Notes under the pieces: model-generated
Databases searched by the model: none
What the model was told of the DNA's origin: nothing
The model's input: only the letters and a program-made list of their open reading frames with translations
Shown here: piece by piece, positions 10,108-21,173 of the stretch
How positions within the stretch are numbered: position 1 is the stretch's first letter
Layout of the letters: every line of letters starts with the position of its first letter
Position numbers and translations under genes: made by a program
Assembly (NCBI GenBank): GCA_006538405.1
Contig: BJKQ01000004.1
Span: 2,356,001-2,420,000, forward strand
Direction: 5' to 3'
Source: Hansfordia pulvinata
Taxonomy: Eukaryota; Ascomycota; Sordariomycetes; Xylariales
Length of the DNA stretch: 64,000 bases

Positions 10108-10598
10108 AGCTAGAAATTCTTGCGGGAGAGACGATCAAGAGCGGCCGGTGAGGGAGAGCCGTGAAGAAGGGAGTGACCTGTGCAAACATGTGTACAAATG
10201 GAGGTAGGGCGAGGATTGGTCATGAAAAATAAGACCTTGCGGACAAGAGTCCTCTGTAACATCATCGTCACCATGAAGAGGCTGTACTACCAAAAGATGG
10301 AGAGCAATTGGTCCAGTTTTTGTACATATAGCCTGCAACGGTCGTGTAAAAGGACCCATCTAGATGTCTATTTACTCATTTCTACCTTTTTTTTTCTCGT
10401 CTCATAAGTCTTTCTTCTTCCATGGCTGTCCCAGAATGAACGGGACGTGGTGTGATGTACGACACTAACTAATCTACATACCTCTTACATGCAAGCGGTA
10501 GGGAAAACATTTCGACTTTTTGGTTGTCTCTCCGTGACTTTGTACGTCTCTCCTTCTCTACTGCTCTGTCTCTCGGTCGTGTTTTTTCTTCTTCTTTC
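10108..10598. other. Convergent 3' intergenic region
   Basis: About 490 bp separates the stop codons of the RGG/EKPA protein (+) and ribosome recycling factor (-). It is T-rich at 10380-10400 and 10580-10600 and should hold both 3' UTRs and polyadenylation sites. No gene is seen. Confidence 0.6.
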
Positions 10599-11692
10599 TT
10601 ATTTCGCGACCAGCTTGAGCGACTCCTTCTCCTTGGCGTCGACGTCGGTCATGGCGGCCTTGATGACCCTCTCGAGCTCCTTGTTGGCTATCTGCTTGGC
10701 GTCGGGCACGATCTCCCCGTTCTTGGCCCAGCCGTCGTGCAGCTTGAGGCGCTGGTGGCGGATGGCGCGGATGCGGTCGCGCCACTCGTTGCAGGTGGCC
10801 TTGACGCGGCGCGCCAGGTCCTCCCTGCTCTCGGCCTCGACCTTGAGCGTCAGCTCCAGCGGGTTGGCGTCCGGGCCGGTGCTGCGCTGGGGCTGCTGGT
10901 TGAAGTCGGGCGAGGCCTGGACCGCGCTCATGATGGCCTTGACGCTGGCCTCCTCGTGGCACAGGATGCTGACGGCCCGCGAGCCCGCGCCGCCCCGGGG
11001 CACGACGGCCGCCAGCTCGCGCAGCGGGTATGTCGCCGCCTTCGGTCCCCCTGAGCCGGAGCCGGAAGAGGAGGGGTCCTTGACGCTGACGCGGAGCGCG
11101 CCGATGGCGTCCGGGTTGAAGCGCCCGCCGCTGTGCAGCTTGCGCAGCGCGTCCCCCATGTGCGCCTCGGGGCCGGCCAGGCGCGAGCGCACGTCGGCGA
11201 AGTCGAGCAGGTTCTCGGGCGTCGGGGTCGGGTGCTTCGAGTCCGAGGGGGAGGAGGGCGACGATGCTGATGACTCGGGGGTTCCCGGGGAGGAGTCTCC
11301 CTTGTCCTTGCCCTTGCCCTTGCCGCCTTTCCCTTTGTTCCCTTTGCGCAGGGCAGCGGTCGTGTGGATGGCCCGCAGGCTCGTGGCGGCGGCGGCGGCA
11401 GGCGGGAGGGGGCTACTGCTCGTGCGGTATTGGCGGGAGAGGTCGGCGGCGGCGGTTACCGAGCTGGTACCGGTGCTGGCGAGGGCGGCGCGGGCGGCGC
11501 AGCTGGGTCTGTGAGGGGGCACGTGTCAGCAGTCCGCCGTGCTTTCGTCGGTGATCGCGAGGCCGAAATCGTTGCGCCCGTGGGCAAAAAGTCAACTGGG
11601 ACGGGACAGAACGGGGTCACAACTCACGCGGCGCGCAGCTGGGCGTGAGCGAGGGCATGGCGCAGGGCCGGGGCGGTGTGTAGAGACGCCAT
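10599..11692 (-). CDS. Ribosome recycling factor, mitochondrial
   Basis: Two exons, 11692-11628 and 11508-10599, with a 119-nt intron (GTGAGT donor, CACAG acceptor), give 324 residues starting MASLHTAPALRHALAHAQLRAA. The N-terminal 60 or so residues are Ala/Ser/Arg-rich and contain SLRAIHTTAALRKGNKG, a typical fungal mitochondrial presequence with processing site. A Gly/Lys then Ser/Pro linker follows. The RRF domain occupies about residues 105-324: GGRFNPDAIGALRVSV, YPLRELAAVVPRG, AVSILCHEEASVKAIMSAVQAS, then the three-helix-bundle signature ESREDLARRVKATCNEWRDRIRAIRHQRLK and a C-terminal coiled KELERVIKAAMTDVDAKEKESLKLVAK. RRF splits post-termination mitochondrial ribosomes together with EF-G2. 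The presequence and linker make it longer than bacterial RRF (about 185). Confidence 0.92.
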
Positions 11693-11777
11693 GGTTGGGA
11701 GGGTTGTGTTGCTGCGGTGTTGTGGTAAGAGGTGGTGGTTGGTAGGGAGTTTGGAGCTGTAGTAAATCCAAGCTACC

Positions 11778-11960
11778 TTAGGTATCCATTGCAGGTACGG
11801 TATGCAGAGTCTGGGAGGCGTCTGACGTAGTCGGGGAAGGCCGTCCCTTATTAAGGCGGGTCAGCGCTTCACTGCCGCCTGAAGTTCTGGCGGCAGAGGG
11901 GAGGGAGCTGGGAGCTTCGGGGGTCTTTGTTAGCGCCCGCCAGCGGTCTTTGGCCTCCAC
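11778..11960 (-). other. Possible upstream ORF in the RRF leader
   Basis: A 60-codon ATG-initiated frame (MEAKDRWRALTK...) ends 86 nt before the RRF start codon. If RRF transcription begins upstream of 11960 this would be a uORF that could lower translation. It also contains an 8-bp inverted repeat (CTGCCGCC/GGCGGCAG, 11872-11896). Its coding status is unproven. Confidence 0.25.
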
Positions 11961-12263
11961 TGCCCGTCAGCCGGGGCCACATTGACCTTCAAGTAGAACC
12001 CACGCATGCTCTGTGAACCCGCCTCACCATCCAGATAGCAAGGTCGCGCAACACACACGTACACGTCAGAGCAATAGGTTGAATCTTTCGAATGGTTGTC
12101 GATCTAAATTTCTGTTACTAGGAGCTTGGATTTCCCGGCATATTCTGATCTCGATTTTTGTGTGTCGTCTTCCCCCGACCTTTATCTAGGCGATGCTATT
12201 GTGAGCAGCGCCTCGTCTTGATGCGGACATAGATGCCAACAACCGCATACCATTTTATGTTAC
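11961..12263. other. Intergenic region upstream of tRNA-Val
   Basis: About 300 bp between the RRF leader and the tRNA gene. No ORF or repeat stands out. Confidence 0.5.
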
Positions 12264-12359
12264 GGTCGCATGGTGTAGTGGTTATCATGTTTGCTTTACA
12301 ATTAGACTCTGTTTAATGTTCTACGCAAAAGGTCTTGGGTTCGAACCCCAATGTGACCA
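12264..12359 (+). tRNA. tRNA-Val (anticodon UAC) with a 23-nt intron
   Basis: The cloverleaf can be built by hand. Acceptor GGTCGCA (12264-12270) pairs with TGTGACC (12352-12358); the discriminator is A at 12359. The D-arm is GTG...CAT with AGTGGTT in the loop. Anticodon stem TTTGC (12290-12294) pairs with GCAAA (12325-12329). The anticodon loop reads T-T-TAC-A, then the intron 12301-12323 at the canonical 37/38 position, then C. The T-arm TTGGG-TTCGAAC-CCCAA (12335-12351) is perfect. The anticodon TAC reads GUA valine codons, with wobble. A short intron just after position 37 is where eukaryotic tRNA introns sit. The box B sequence GGTTCGAAC is intact. Confidence 0.95.
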
Positions 12360-12876
12360 ATCTTTTGCTTTTGCTGCACACTATACGATCAGTTTCGACC
12401 AAACAACGCTTTGGGTTGGATCATGTGCTTCAAGTTCTTCTGCTGTTCTCGAAAAAGTAGATTGCAAAGGGCTGGTTGACTAGTAACTGTCCCGGTCGTG
12501 TGGCGACTGAACGGATATCAACTCCCAGCTTTTGCAGATCTTATCGTGTCCTTCATTTTGAGAGATTGATGTGTATTTTTTTTTGTTTGGCCAGGCTGGA
12601 CATTCTCCAAATGGCACGTCGCTTCGTCGGTCTTGCTCTCGTCTACAGGTAAGAATGCTCCCACAGCCCACCTGGTGACAGAAACGTTTCTTCGTCGTGT
12701 TTGCCTTTCGGGCTCAAGCCGGCCCATTCATCAATATGGTAATGTACCACCATGACCAAAGTAGGTCTCGCGATGGAAGGCCCTCGCCATGTTCCCGCTT
12801 GAACAATGACTTTCATTCAATCCGACGGGATTCAGTCCTGCTACATGATACACAAGCGACAGAGTACAGAAACACC
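12360..12876. other. Intergenic region, 3' flank of SSADH
   Basis: About 500 bp between tRNA-Val and the SSADH stop codon. It includes a T-run near 12575-12585. No supported gene. Confidence 0.5.
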
Positions 12877-14566
12877 TCAGCTCTGCAGCGGCTTGCCCAT
12901 ACCACCGTATGTCAACATCTTGATGGTCTGGTACTCGTCGATGCCGTACTTGGAGCCCTCCCTGCCGAAGCCCGACTGTTTGACGCCGCCAAACGGCGCG
13001 GCCGTGTCCGATACAATGCCCGAGTTGATACCCACCATGCCAACCTCAAGAGCCTCGGCGACGCGGCCGACTCGCTCCACGTCGCGCGAGTAAAAGTATC
13101 CTGCGAGCCCCACCTCGCTGTCGTTCGCCAGGTCAACCACTTCTTGCTCCGTCTCGAACGCGAAGAGTCCACCGACGGGCCCAAAGGTCTCCTCCCGCGC
13201 CAGGTCCATGTCCCGGCTCATGTCGGCGATGACAGTCGGCTGGATGAAGTTGCCGCCCAGGTCGGGCAGCCGCTGCCCGCCGATCAGGACCCTGCCGCCC
13301 TTCTGCTCGGCGTCGCGGATGTGGGCCGCAGCCTTGGACACGGCGCGGTCGTGGATCAGCGGGCCGTGCGTGACGCCGTCCTCGAAGCCGTTCCCGACCC
13401 TGAAGCCCTCGACCTTCTCGGCAAACTTGCGGGCGAACTCGTCGTAGATGCCCTTCTGCACGAAGATGCGGTTGGCGCAGACGCAGGTCTGGCCCGACGA
13501 GCGGAACTTGCAGGCGATGGCGCCCGCAACGGCGGCGTCGACATCGGCGTCGTCGAAGACGATGAAGGGAGCGTTGCCGCCCAGCTCCATGGACAGCTTC
13601 TTGAGCGATCCGGCGGCCTGCTCCATCAGTATTTTCCCGACACCGGTGGACCCGGTGAAGGAGACCTTGCGGATGGTCGGGTGGGTCGTAAGAACCTTGC
13701 CCATTTCCACCGTGTTCTCCAGACAGGTAACGACGTTGACGACGCCCGGGGGCACGCCGGTGCGGTGGGCCAGCTCGGCCAAGGCCAGCGACGTGAAGGG
13801 CGTCTCGCCGGGCGCCTTGCACACGGTCGTGCAGCCGGCGGCCAGAGCAGGTCCGATCTTGCGCGTAATCATAGCTGCCGGGAAGTTCCAGGGTGTGATG
13901 AGGCCGCAGACCCCGACGGGCTCTTTCAGGGTCGTGACCCGGTTGCCGGGAACGGTTGCGGGGATGGTGTCGCCGTAATTACGCGGGGCCTCTTCGCTGA
14001 ACCACTCGAAGAAGCCGGCGGCATACGCGACTTCACCCTTGGCATCGGCGAAGGGCTTGCCGTTTTCCCACGTGATGAGCTTGGCCAGGTCTTCGGAATT
14101 CTCCACCATTAAATCGTACCAGCGGCGCAGCATCTTGGCGCGCTCGCGGCCCGTGGTCCTCTTGAAGGTCTTGAAGGCTGCGGCGGCCGCCTCGATGGCT
14201 TTCTCCGTGTCCTGGGCGGCGAACTCGGGGCTGGAGCCCACGAGACTGCCGGTGGCCGGGTCGTGCACCTCGAAGGTCCGGCCCGAAGCCGCTTTCACCC
14301 ACTCACCGTTGACATAGCAAACATTGGTCTTGAAGAGAGATGGGTCGTTGAGCTGGTCGACGGTTAGCCAAGGCCTGAGCTTGCAGGGTGCCTTACACTC
14401 TGGTGATTGGCGGGAGGGGGCTAACCTTGGGAGGCGCTCTGTTGGAAGCGAGGCGCGTCGTGACCAGAGGAAGGGATGATCTCTGGAACTGAGCGGCACG
14501 GAGAGCGGCAGATGGCAGCCCCGCGCGGGCAGAGGCGCCTTTTTGTAGAGTACGCAGGAGGCTCAT
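12877..14566 (-). CDS. Succinate-semialdehyde dehydrogenase, mitochondrial
   Basis: Two exons, 14566-14426 and 14352-12877 (73-nt intron, donor GTTAGC, acceptor CCAG), encode 538 residues. Exon 1 (47 residues) starts MSLLRTLQKGASARAGLPSA and is Arg/Ser/Ala-rich without acidic residues, an apparent mitochondrial presequence. The aldehyde dehydrogenase fold follows. TPWNFPAAM carries the catalytic Asn (about 203), FTGSTGVGK is the nucleotide-binding turn (about 279-287), SMELGGNAP holds the general-base Glu (about 303), and SSGQTCVCANR holds the nucleophilic Cys (about 337) followed two residues later by a second Cys. The C-terminal APFGGVKQSGFGREGSKYGIDEY is characteristic of GabD/Uga2-type SSADH. 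It oxidises succinate semialdehyde to succinate in the GABA shunt. Nearby genes are not pathway partners. Confidence 0.94.
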
Positions 14567-15592
14567 GATGGGCGGGAAGGGATGGATGAGGACTCGGAGC
14601 TGTGAAGCACGAGGGGCCCGAAGTCTCCGTCACCTTGTATACGCGAGGCTCGGGGGCCAGGAGACGACCTATCCAACACCCAATGGAAGCCCTGGCGACG
14701 GACAAGATACTGCGGACGGTCGGGCAGATCAGACGGACAATTGAGTCGCAAACTTCGCCAGAGAGCGAGCAGGAAGATATAGTAGTGGGGGCAGCGTGTT
14801 GTTGCGGAGGGAGGATTGGAGATGCCGTTGTAGATAACTGGCGACGGTCTCACTGATACCGCGAAGCCCGGATACTGAGATAGTTGACGACATCGGCCAT
14901 CCAATGGGCGGGGCGTCGTTCCATGTGCTGGGGCTGGTGGGGGGTCCTACCCGTACAGCACAGTGGGCTACAGCGGCCCACTCCGCCCGGCAGGGCCCTG
15001 GAGCTATCCGAGAATGGCAAGTCCAGCCGGCACCCGAGGACGCGCCGCGAACGCTCGCTTCACGATGTCTGGCCTGCTTGATGATTCACAGGCAGGTGTT
15101 GTCGTCTCTCTCTCTCTCTCTCTCTCTATCGCGCCGATTCGCGGCTCTCGAGACGAAGCATGCCCCTGGTGCGATAAGGCATTACGGATCATGCGAATCT
15201 CACAGATAGCGATGAAGCCAGGGAAGGTCTGGTATGGACACTCCCGCCATCGCCCTCGTCTTTCCGCGCATTTCCTACCGGTGTCAATCCATGTCACAGA
15301 TATCGGCTCACAGAGATATTGCTATGCCATATTTGGAGGTGCGCCCCGTCTTGATGATCACGTTCATTATTGACATGATTGTCTGGCCTCGCCCGCCTGG
15401 GCACCACGTACGCGTCCCTCAGACTACATAGCGAGCGGCGACTTGAACGCCTGGAACTCCCTGCAAACGTCGCTGAAAGCATATCCCAGAACAAAAAGAG
15501 AGTCAAGTTTTGCGCAAATCCAGCTTGCCGTCGCGGGCCGTCTCGAATTCGACCTCTTTCAAGTATCTCGTCTCAACATGGCACAGACTCAA
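14567..15592. other. Intergenic region with a (TC)n microsatellite
   Basis: About 1 kb between the SSADH start and the 3' end of the MARVEL-like gene. It contains (TC)n at 15105-15127 and should include the SSADH promoter. No supported ORF. Confidence 0.6.
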
Positions 15593-16520
15593 TCACTGCC
15601 GAAGGGGCAGCTTTCTTTCCAACGCGTTGAAAGCTGTTGTGCGTGGCGTAAAGGGCGTCGTGCCCATCTTGGGCGTGTGTGGGAGCCCCTGCATCTCGAC
15701 GTCTCTCTCGGGGATAGACTCCTCGTCCGCCTCGGGATTCTTGTTTCTCTTGTCCTGCTCGTCTGGCCACTGAGCCCAAATGCTCATCCCGAGATTCACG
15801 ATGCATATCGCACTGCATCCTTGGTGGTCAGTACAGTCTTTCTTCTTGCCACTTCTGCCTTCGGAATCTCCCGGAGCGCCACGGGTACTCACAGCATCAG
15901 AATCGTCGTGGCAAAGGTGCCCTTGGCCATCTTGCACGAGCTCTGAACCGAGTGGTTTGGTGTCACGCTGCACGACTTGGCAATGTACCACGCCACCGGG
16001 CTGGGCCGCGTCGGGTCGAGGTAGTCGGGTCCGGCCTGGCCGCCGACGCTGGCAGCGTAGAGCGCGACGAGCGTCAGGTTGACGAGCGACGCAAGCAGCG
16101 GGTAATAGACGTGCATGATGTACGCAATCATCTTGGCCAGCATGGTGAAGAGGCTGATGACGGAAATAGCAACGTTGAAGTCGGTCAAGCTGGAACCATG
16201 GTCAGCTCGCTCCTTCACCAGCCGACCAACCTGGCGGCGCGCCATGCATTCGCATGCGAATTTGCGGTCACTTACGTCTCAGACCAGACAAAGGGTAACG
16301 TGGGCAGCGGCTGGTAGTTGGCGTAGGCGTAGAGGATGACCTTTGGGCTCGAGTTGAAATTCATGTCGTCGCCCGCCTGCCAGAGCGCTGTGCGGATCAG
16401 GTCGGGCTGCTGGATGCCGAAGAGGACCAGCAGCGCTACCGTCAGGCCGAGCTCGACGAAGATCAGATACCAGAAAGCAGCCGGCGCCTTCCATTCCCGG
16501 TGCAGAATGCGGTAGCCCAT
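15593..16520 (-). CDS. Four-transmembrane MARVEL-like membrane protein
   Basis: Three exons, 16520-16276, 16189-15893 and 15812-15593, with introns of 86 and 80 nt (donors GTAAGT and GTGAGT; acceptors TCCAG and GCAG), encode 253 residues from MGYRILHREWKAPAAF. For exon 3 the acceptor giving TGCGATATGC is chosen because it keeps the hydrophobic helix in frame; the nearer AG shifts the frame. Hydrophobic helices are FWYLIFVELGLTVALLVLFGI, FNVAISVISLFTMLAKMIAYIM, YYPLLASLVNLTLVALYAASV and FATTILMLLAICIVNLGMSIW, with a longer loop between helices 3 and 4 containing two Cys. The cytosolic tail is charged (PDEQDKRNKNPEADEESIPERDVEMQ). Four helices with this loop pattern fit the fungal MARVEL group, associated with membrane organisation; the assignment is by topology. 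Confidence 0.8.
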
Positions 16521-17051
16521 GATTGCGCCGTGGTGTGGGATGCTCTGCCGTCGCGGGTCGCGCGGTACTGGTTCGTTCACAATGTCGTGGGTTGAGAGTC
16601 GCAAGTGCGCCGCCGTGCCCCCTGGAGACCGTACAGTCGGGTGTCACGATAATGATGATGCTGATGACCGGCCGTCCAAGCCAAGCGAGGTATACGGCTA
16701 TCTATAGTCGAAATGCCGGCTCGGTTCCCTTCGAATCGGCGCAGACCAGCTAGGCGCGGCGCGATGACGACAATGCGGCGCGAGGCGATGCGCTGTGATG
16801 CGGTGCGGTGCGGTGCGCGAAAGGTCGAAATGGCATGTCAGCCGACTACGACACCAGCGAGTCGAGTCGGTCGGGAGATAATCGTCGTCAAAAGTCGGAG
16901 AGAACCGAGCCAACGCTGACCACGAGGCGGTGTCTGGCTGACGGGCGCGCTTTAACAGGCGCGCGCCCGCACGACCGGCCGAGCCCAGCATCCAGCACCT
17001 CAGTGGGCTGCAGCTTCATCACGGGTTGCATGGTGATGAGCCGGCGACAGG

Positions 17052-17191
17052 CCAATGAGAGGCAGCGACAGCGCCGTCAAGCTGCTGTAAGCGCCGAGAT
17101 TGGGAGCGCACCCACGGCGATCGTAGGCGAGCGACAAATATGGCCTGCCAATTGGTCTGCCGACCGGACCGGATCCACGGCCCCGGCCAAT
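17052..17191. promoter_or_regulatory. Cluster of three CCAAT boxes
   Basis: CCAAT occurs at 17052-17056, 17148-17152 (as CCAATTGG, so readable on both strands) and 17187-17191, all 530-670 bp upstream of the MARVEL-like ATG. CCAAT boxes are bound by the HAP/CBF complex in fungi. Regulation is inferred from motif spacing alone. Confidence 0.3.
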
Positions 17192-20100
17192 CATGCACTC
17201 GCGCCGTGGGCTGGGGGAGGAGAGGCGTACGATACGGCGTACGAGCGGCCCCTGCTGTCCTGCCGTCTGCCCGCCACCTGTGCAGCAGTGACAAGCTACC
17301 AGGTAGGCGAAAGGCAGCCACCCGGACGGGAGGTCACGACCGAAAGACAACCCGTCCGGCCAGCGAAACTTCCGCCAACTGGTCCGTGGCGGCCCACGCA
17401 GAAAATGGTGCAACCGCCGCTGCTTCGGCTTGAACACCACCGGGTACGGTAGGTAAGGTACCTACGACCACAACGCCGCCGCCTGAGCCGGTGGCATGCT
17501 GATGCTGTCGTCGCTGCGGATGCCACCGTCGTCTGTGATTCCAACGCCGTCGACATGCGGGAACCCGTGTGCAGGTGGTCTCTCAGTAACACAACAGGGT
17601 CAGGGTACCCGCAAGGATCGGTTGCCACCACCACCGGTGATCTCAACCGCACGTTATATATCTGGAATGGTACAGAATGTGTCACAAGATACGTCGCATC
17701 CTGCCAGGACCACGGTTCCTCAGCCACGCGTGCTCGTAGGTTTTTCGGGAAGCCGTCACAGACACACCCGACGTTCGTTTCCGTACACAAGAGCGGCGCC
17801 GCTCGCACGAGCCCGCGCTCCCCCGTGAGCCCCGGCGTGTTGCCCTGATCAATATTCTCGAGGCGGCGCCAAGACTAGCCCGAACGTTCGCGATGGTGGG
17901 AGCTGCCGATCCCAGGATTCTAGATCAGTCTGACGCCGCTACAGCCTACAGCCGCCCTGTGGCGCATCCTACAGGGCAAAGATCGCCACACCCTCGAGGC
18001 CAGTGCTCTGCTGGGTTGCCAGGGTGGGTGCCAAGTACCAGACGCGTATGCCAGCTTTCCTACTGCTGCAAGCCGGAGAGATGAAACTTATACATCTCGT
18101 ACCGTATGAGTCTGTACGCATATTCGTAGCTGCCTTAGGTATCTCATCACTGCCGTCCCACGGTGCCTATCGCGTACGTATAAGTACCGTATGCGGTCGA
18201 GCGGCGATCATTCATCCATCTCATGATCCCAGACTTGTGGCGTTGATGCATTGATACGTTTGTCTCAAGGGAACGACACCGCTGCTGCGATGAAAGAGCC
18301 CAATGCACCGTGATCTGCAGGGTACGCGAAGGCCAGGTATCGCGGGTACAATGGATATGCGTACGAGTACGTACTGCGAGTAGCACTCTTCGTGGACGCC
18401 AAACTCTGTTCTGATAGCGCAAGTGTCATGGTGCACGCGTGGCTGACGGATGGTGTGTTGGCCTAGGCGCAGACTCGTCAGCTTTCACCCAACATCTAGG
18501 TAATCACCTACCTAGCCAAGTCATGTCCAAGTACGAGTGCAAACCCTCGGCATGGTATCATTCACTCTGGCCATCCGCAGGGTCTACTACGATACTTGTA
18601 TATTGCATTTTGCCGCCGAGTCTCGCGTTCTCAATGTGCATGAGGGCGAGCGAGCGACATAGCCGACAGCTGCCTCGGTACGTCGCGATGGACCAGTACT
18701 CGCGTATCTAGTGCAGGGACCCAAATGCCGGAGCGTAGGGCTGATTCATGAACTGCAAAGCCACCGACGACCTGGAGATTCAGGCGCGCGGGCGAGGATG
18801 TGGCTCTCAAGCGTTGCATTCACAGAGGCCTTGAACTACGCGTAGGCTTTGCTACGCGCAAGGCCCGGATGGGAGCCATGTGAGAACCCGCATGCCCTTG
18901 TTTTCGAGGTTGAGAGCGGTGCAAAAGTCTGTGTTGGGTATGTAGGTTAGGTAGGGGATTGGTGCATGCGCACGTGTAAGTGCGTGTAGTTCCATGTGGC
19001 ACTACGAATACATCGGGTAGGCCAGACAGAGGCAACCCCGGCGCCTTCACGTTTGTTGCATACATGTAGCCAGAAAGGCCACGCACACGACTTGGAGAAT
19101 CCATTGGCCTCGAGGTAGCCAGAGGCAGGCTGGCAGGCCCTGCGTCGAACATGGGTCGTGAACCCCTCCCCGCCCCCCTTTCCGGACCCCGTGCCCCTTC
19201 AAGGGGCTGGTTCCGCACTTCCATGTTGGCTCGGCAGGCTGGCTGTTCAACCCCATCGATTTGCCTGCTTGTGTCCGTGGACCTATTTCGTTTTCGCATC
19301 TTAGATACCACGAATCCCTCGGCTGCGGATGAAGGTATCTCACATTATCTCGTACGCTTGAATAGTACGCATGCTATCTGACCGTCCCGCCGTCACATTC
19401 AAGCCCGCATGCCGCTATACGAGTACATCGTGAGCCTATGGGGCCAGCTGGAAGAGCCGGGCTGGGCTCTAAAGCTAACCTGTTCCATCTCTAGACCGCC
19501 GCTCCCGTCGAACCTGCTGACATCTAGGCGCCAGAGATCGTCCATCGGGCTTCCCAGTAGAGTCTCGGCTGGTCATTTCCATGCATCCATTTTGGTGCAG
19601 CGGCCTTGCCAATTATTCGTAAGCCCCGTCCATCAAAGTGTCCGCACCTCGCACAGGCGACGCCTCCAGAGTCTCGAAATACCTATTGACCTCTCACGAT
19701 CTTGAATGTTACAACGGTGCGTGTCACCTACCTTATGTATCGAGCAACGGAACCTGCACGTCTTATGCGGGAGACTGACACTCATTCTATGTGTGAGAAG
19801 TACGAGCAGTGGCCTGGCACTGACGGGTGTACAAGATGTAGGTGCCACGGTGCCTGCCTCCCAAGGTGAGGCAACCTTACTACTCGTACTTGTACAAACA
19901 TGTACCCACAGGTGTGTCTTCCTTCGTAGCCCGGCCTACCTGCATCTGGGTAAGATACTCCCGTTGTCCCTTCGAGTACTTTGGAGTGGACCTGACACAT
20001 GGATGGACCCGTACCCCAGGCCCTCAGAGATGCGTCTACTCCGTACGAGTACATCCGCCTGTAGACGGCATTCGTCAACGACGTCGTTGATGGGCCTCCT

Positions 20101-20325
20101 CCACTCCAAAGGGCTGGACCGCGTCAGTCTCGGCGGACCCTTGCATCTTTTCCCCAATCCCCGGCCAGCCGCCCAAGTGCGTGGGTCGCCGCCATCCGCA
20201 TTCCCCATCCAGCTCCCAGTCCAAACCAGCATCTAGGATTCGTTCGTCCAAGTCCTTGTTCGTGCGCGCTGCAGTCCGGTCCGGACCAGTCTCCTGCAGT
20301 CCAGCCCATTCGATCCCATTCGTCC

Positions 20326-20348
20326 CGACGACGACGACGACGACGACG
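20326..20348 (+). repeat. (CGA)n microsatellite in the histidine kinase leader
   Basis: About eight CGA triplets, 0.8 kb upstream of the histidine kinase start, in the C/T-rich presumed leader. Confidence 0.9.
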
Positions 20349-21173
20349 CCTTGCCATCGCTCTGCCCATTTGCTTGCTGTGACAACACACACTTCCACCA
20401 CGTCGTCGCCACTTTGCTGCCCCTCTCTCTCCTCTCTCTGGCTTGACTCACCTCCCGCTGTCCTCCGCCGTCCACCGCTGCGCCCTGGCACGATCCCGTC
20501 GCACCCGCCCAATCGCTCTCGGGTCCTCACCACCTCGGCAGTCTGTCACCGTCACAATCGCAGCTGCATCCCTTCGTGACCGCGAACCGTCGTCGACCCC
20601 CTGTTCTGCTTTGTACAATCATACCGACGCCTCCTCCCTCGCCGTGGTTGCATCCTGGAGAATCCCGCCCTGTCTACTTTCCTGATTGATCCCCGACGAG
20701 ATATCTGTCCGGCTCGTACGCCTTGTACCGCGGCCCCCACTGTCGCACAGTCTCAGCCCTCCGCAACGTTGGATTCGGCCGTGGACTGAACTGGCCCAAA
20801 TACCTGCGCATCCAACCCGTGTCGCAGCTTGCAGGCAGCCCAGGTGCCCTGCTCCAGATTCTGTCTTCGGTGTCGTAAGCACCAAAGCGAAGCCAACTTG
20901 TTCATACCTTAACCTGCTCATCTCGTCATATCTGTCGCCAATACCGCCTCCCACCACACGGCCGCGCGCCCACGGTCACGGCATTGGTTTGGTCAGGCTG
21001 ACGACTGCTCAAGTCAGCGAGCGACCGAGCCGAAACCTCACCACTGCCCGACCCATCCTTATTACTGTCGATCGCTTCCCTCGATGGGCGCTGCTGAGAA
21101 GCCCTACACACGCCCCGCCCTGAGCCCTGAGCCCTGAGCCTGAGCAAGTATCTGGCTTGCTTTGCGAGATCGC

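Larger units (their letters stand above)
16521..21173. other. 4.6-kb intergenic region with promoters and scattered palindromic motifs
   Basis: Between divergent genes (MARVEL-like -, histidine kinase +). The 16.55-17.4 kb part is very GC-rich with three CCAAT boxes. Roughly 18.1-20.1 kb carries several GTACGAGTAC-type motifs. From about 20.1 to 21.17 kb the plus strand becomes C/T-rich with a (CGA)n tract at 20326-20348, as is common in fungal 5' leaders, and is probably the leader or promoter of the histidine kinase. Open frames here look like chance. Confidence 0.6.

Noticed and set aside
16808..17452. 214-codon plus-strand ORF in the CCAAT region
   Set aside because: Arg/Pro/Ala-rich chance composition, no splice or domain support, and competing minus-strand frames.
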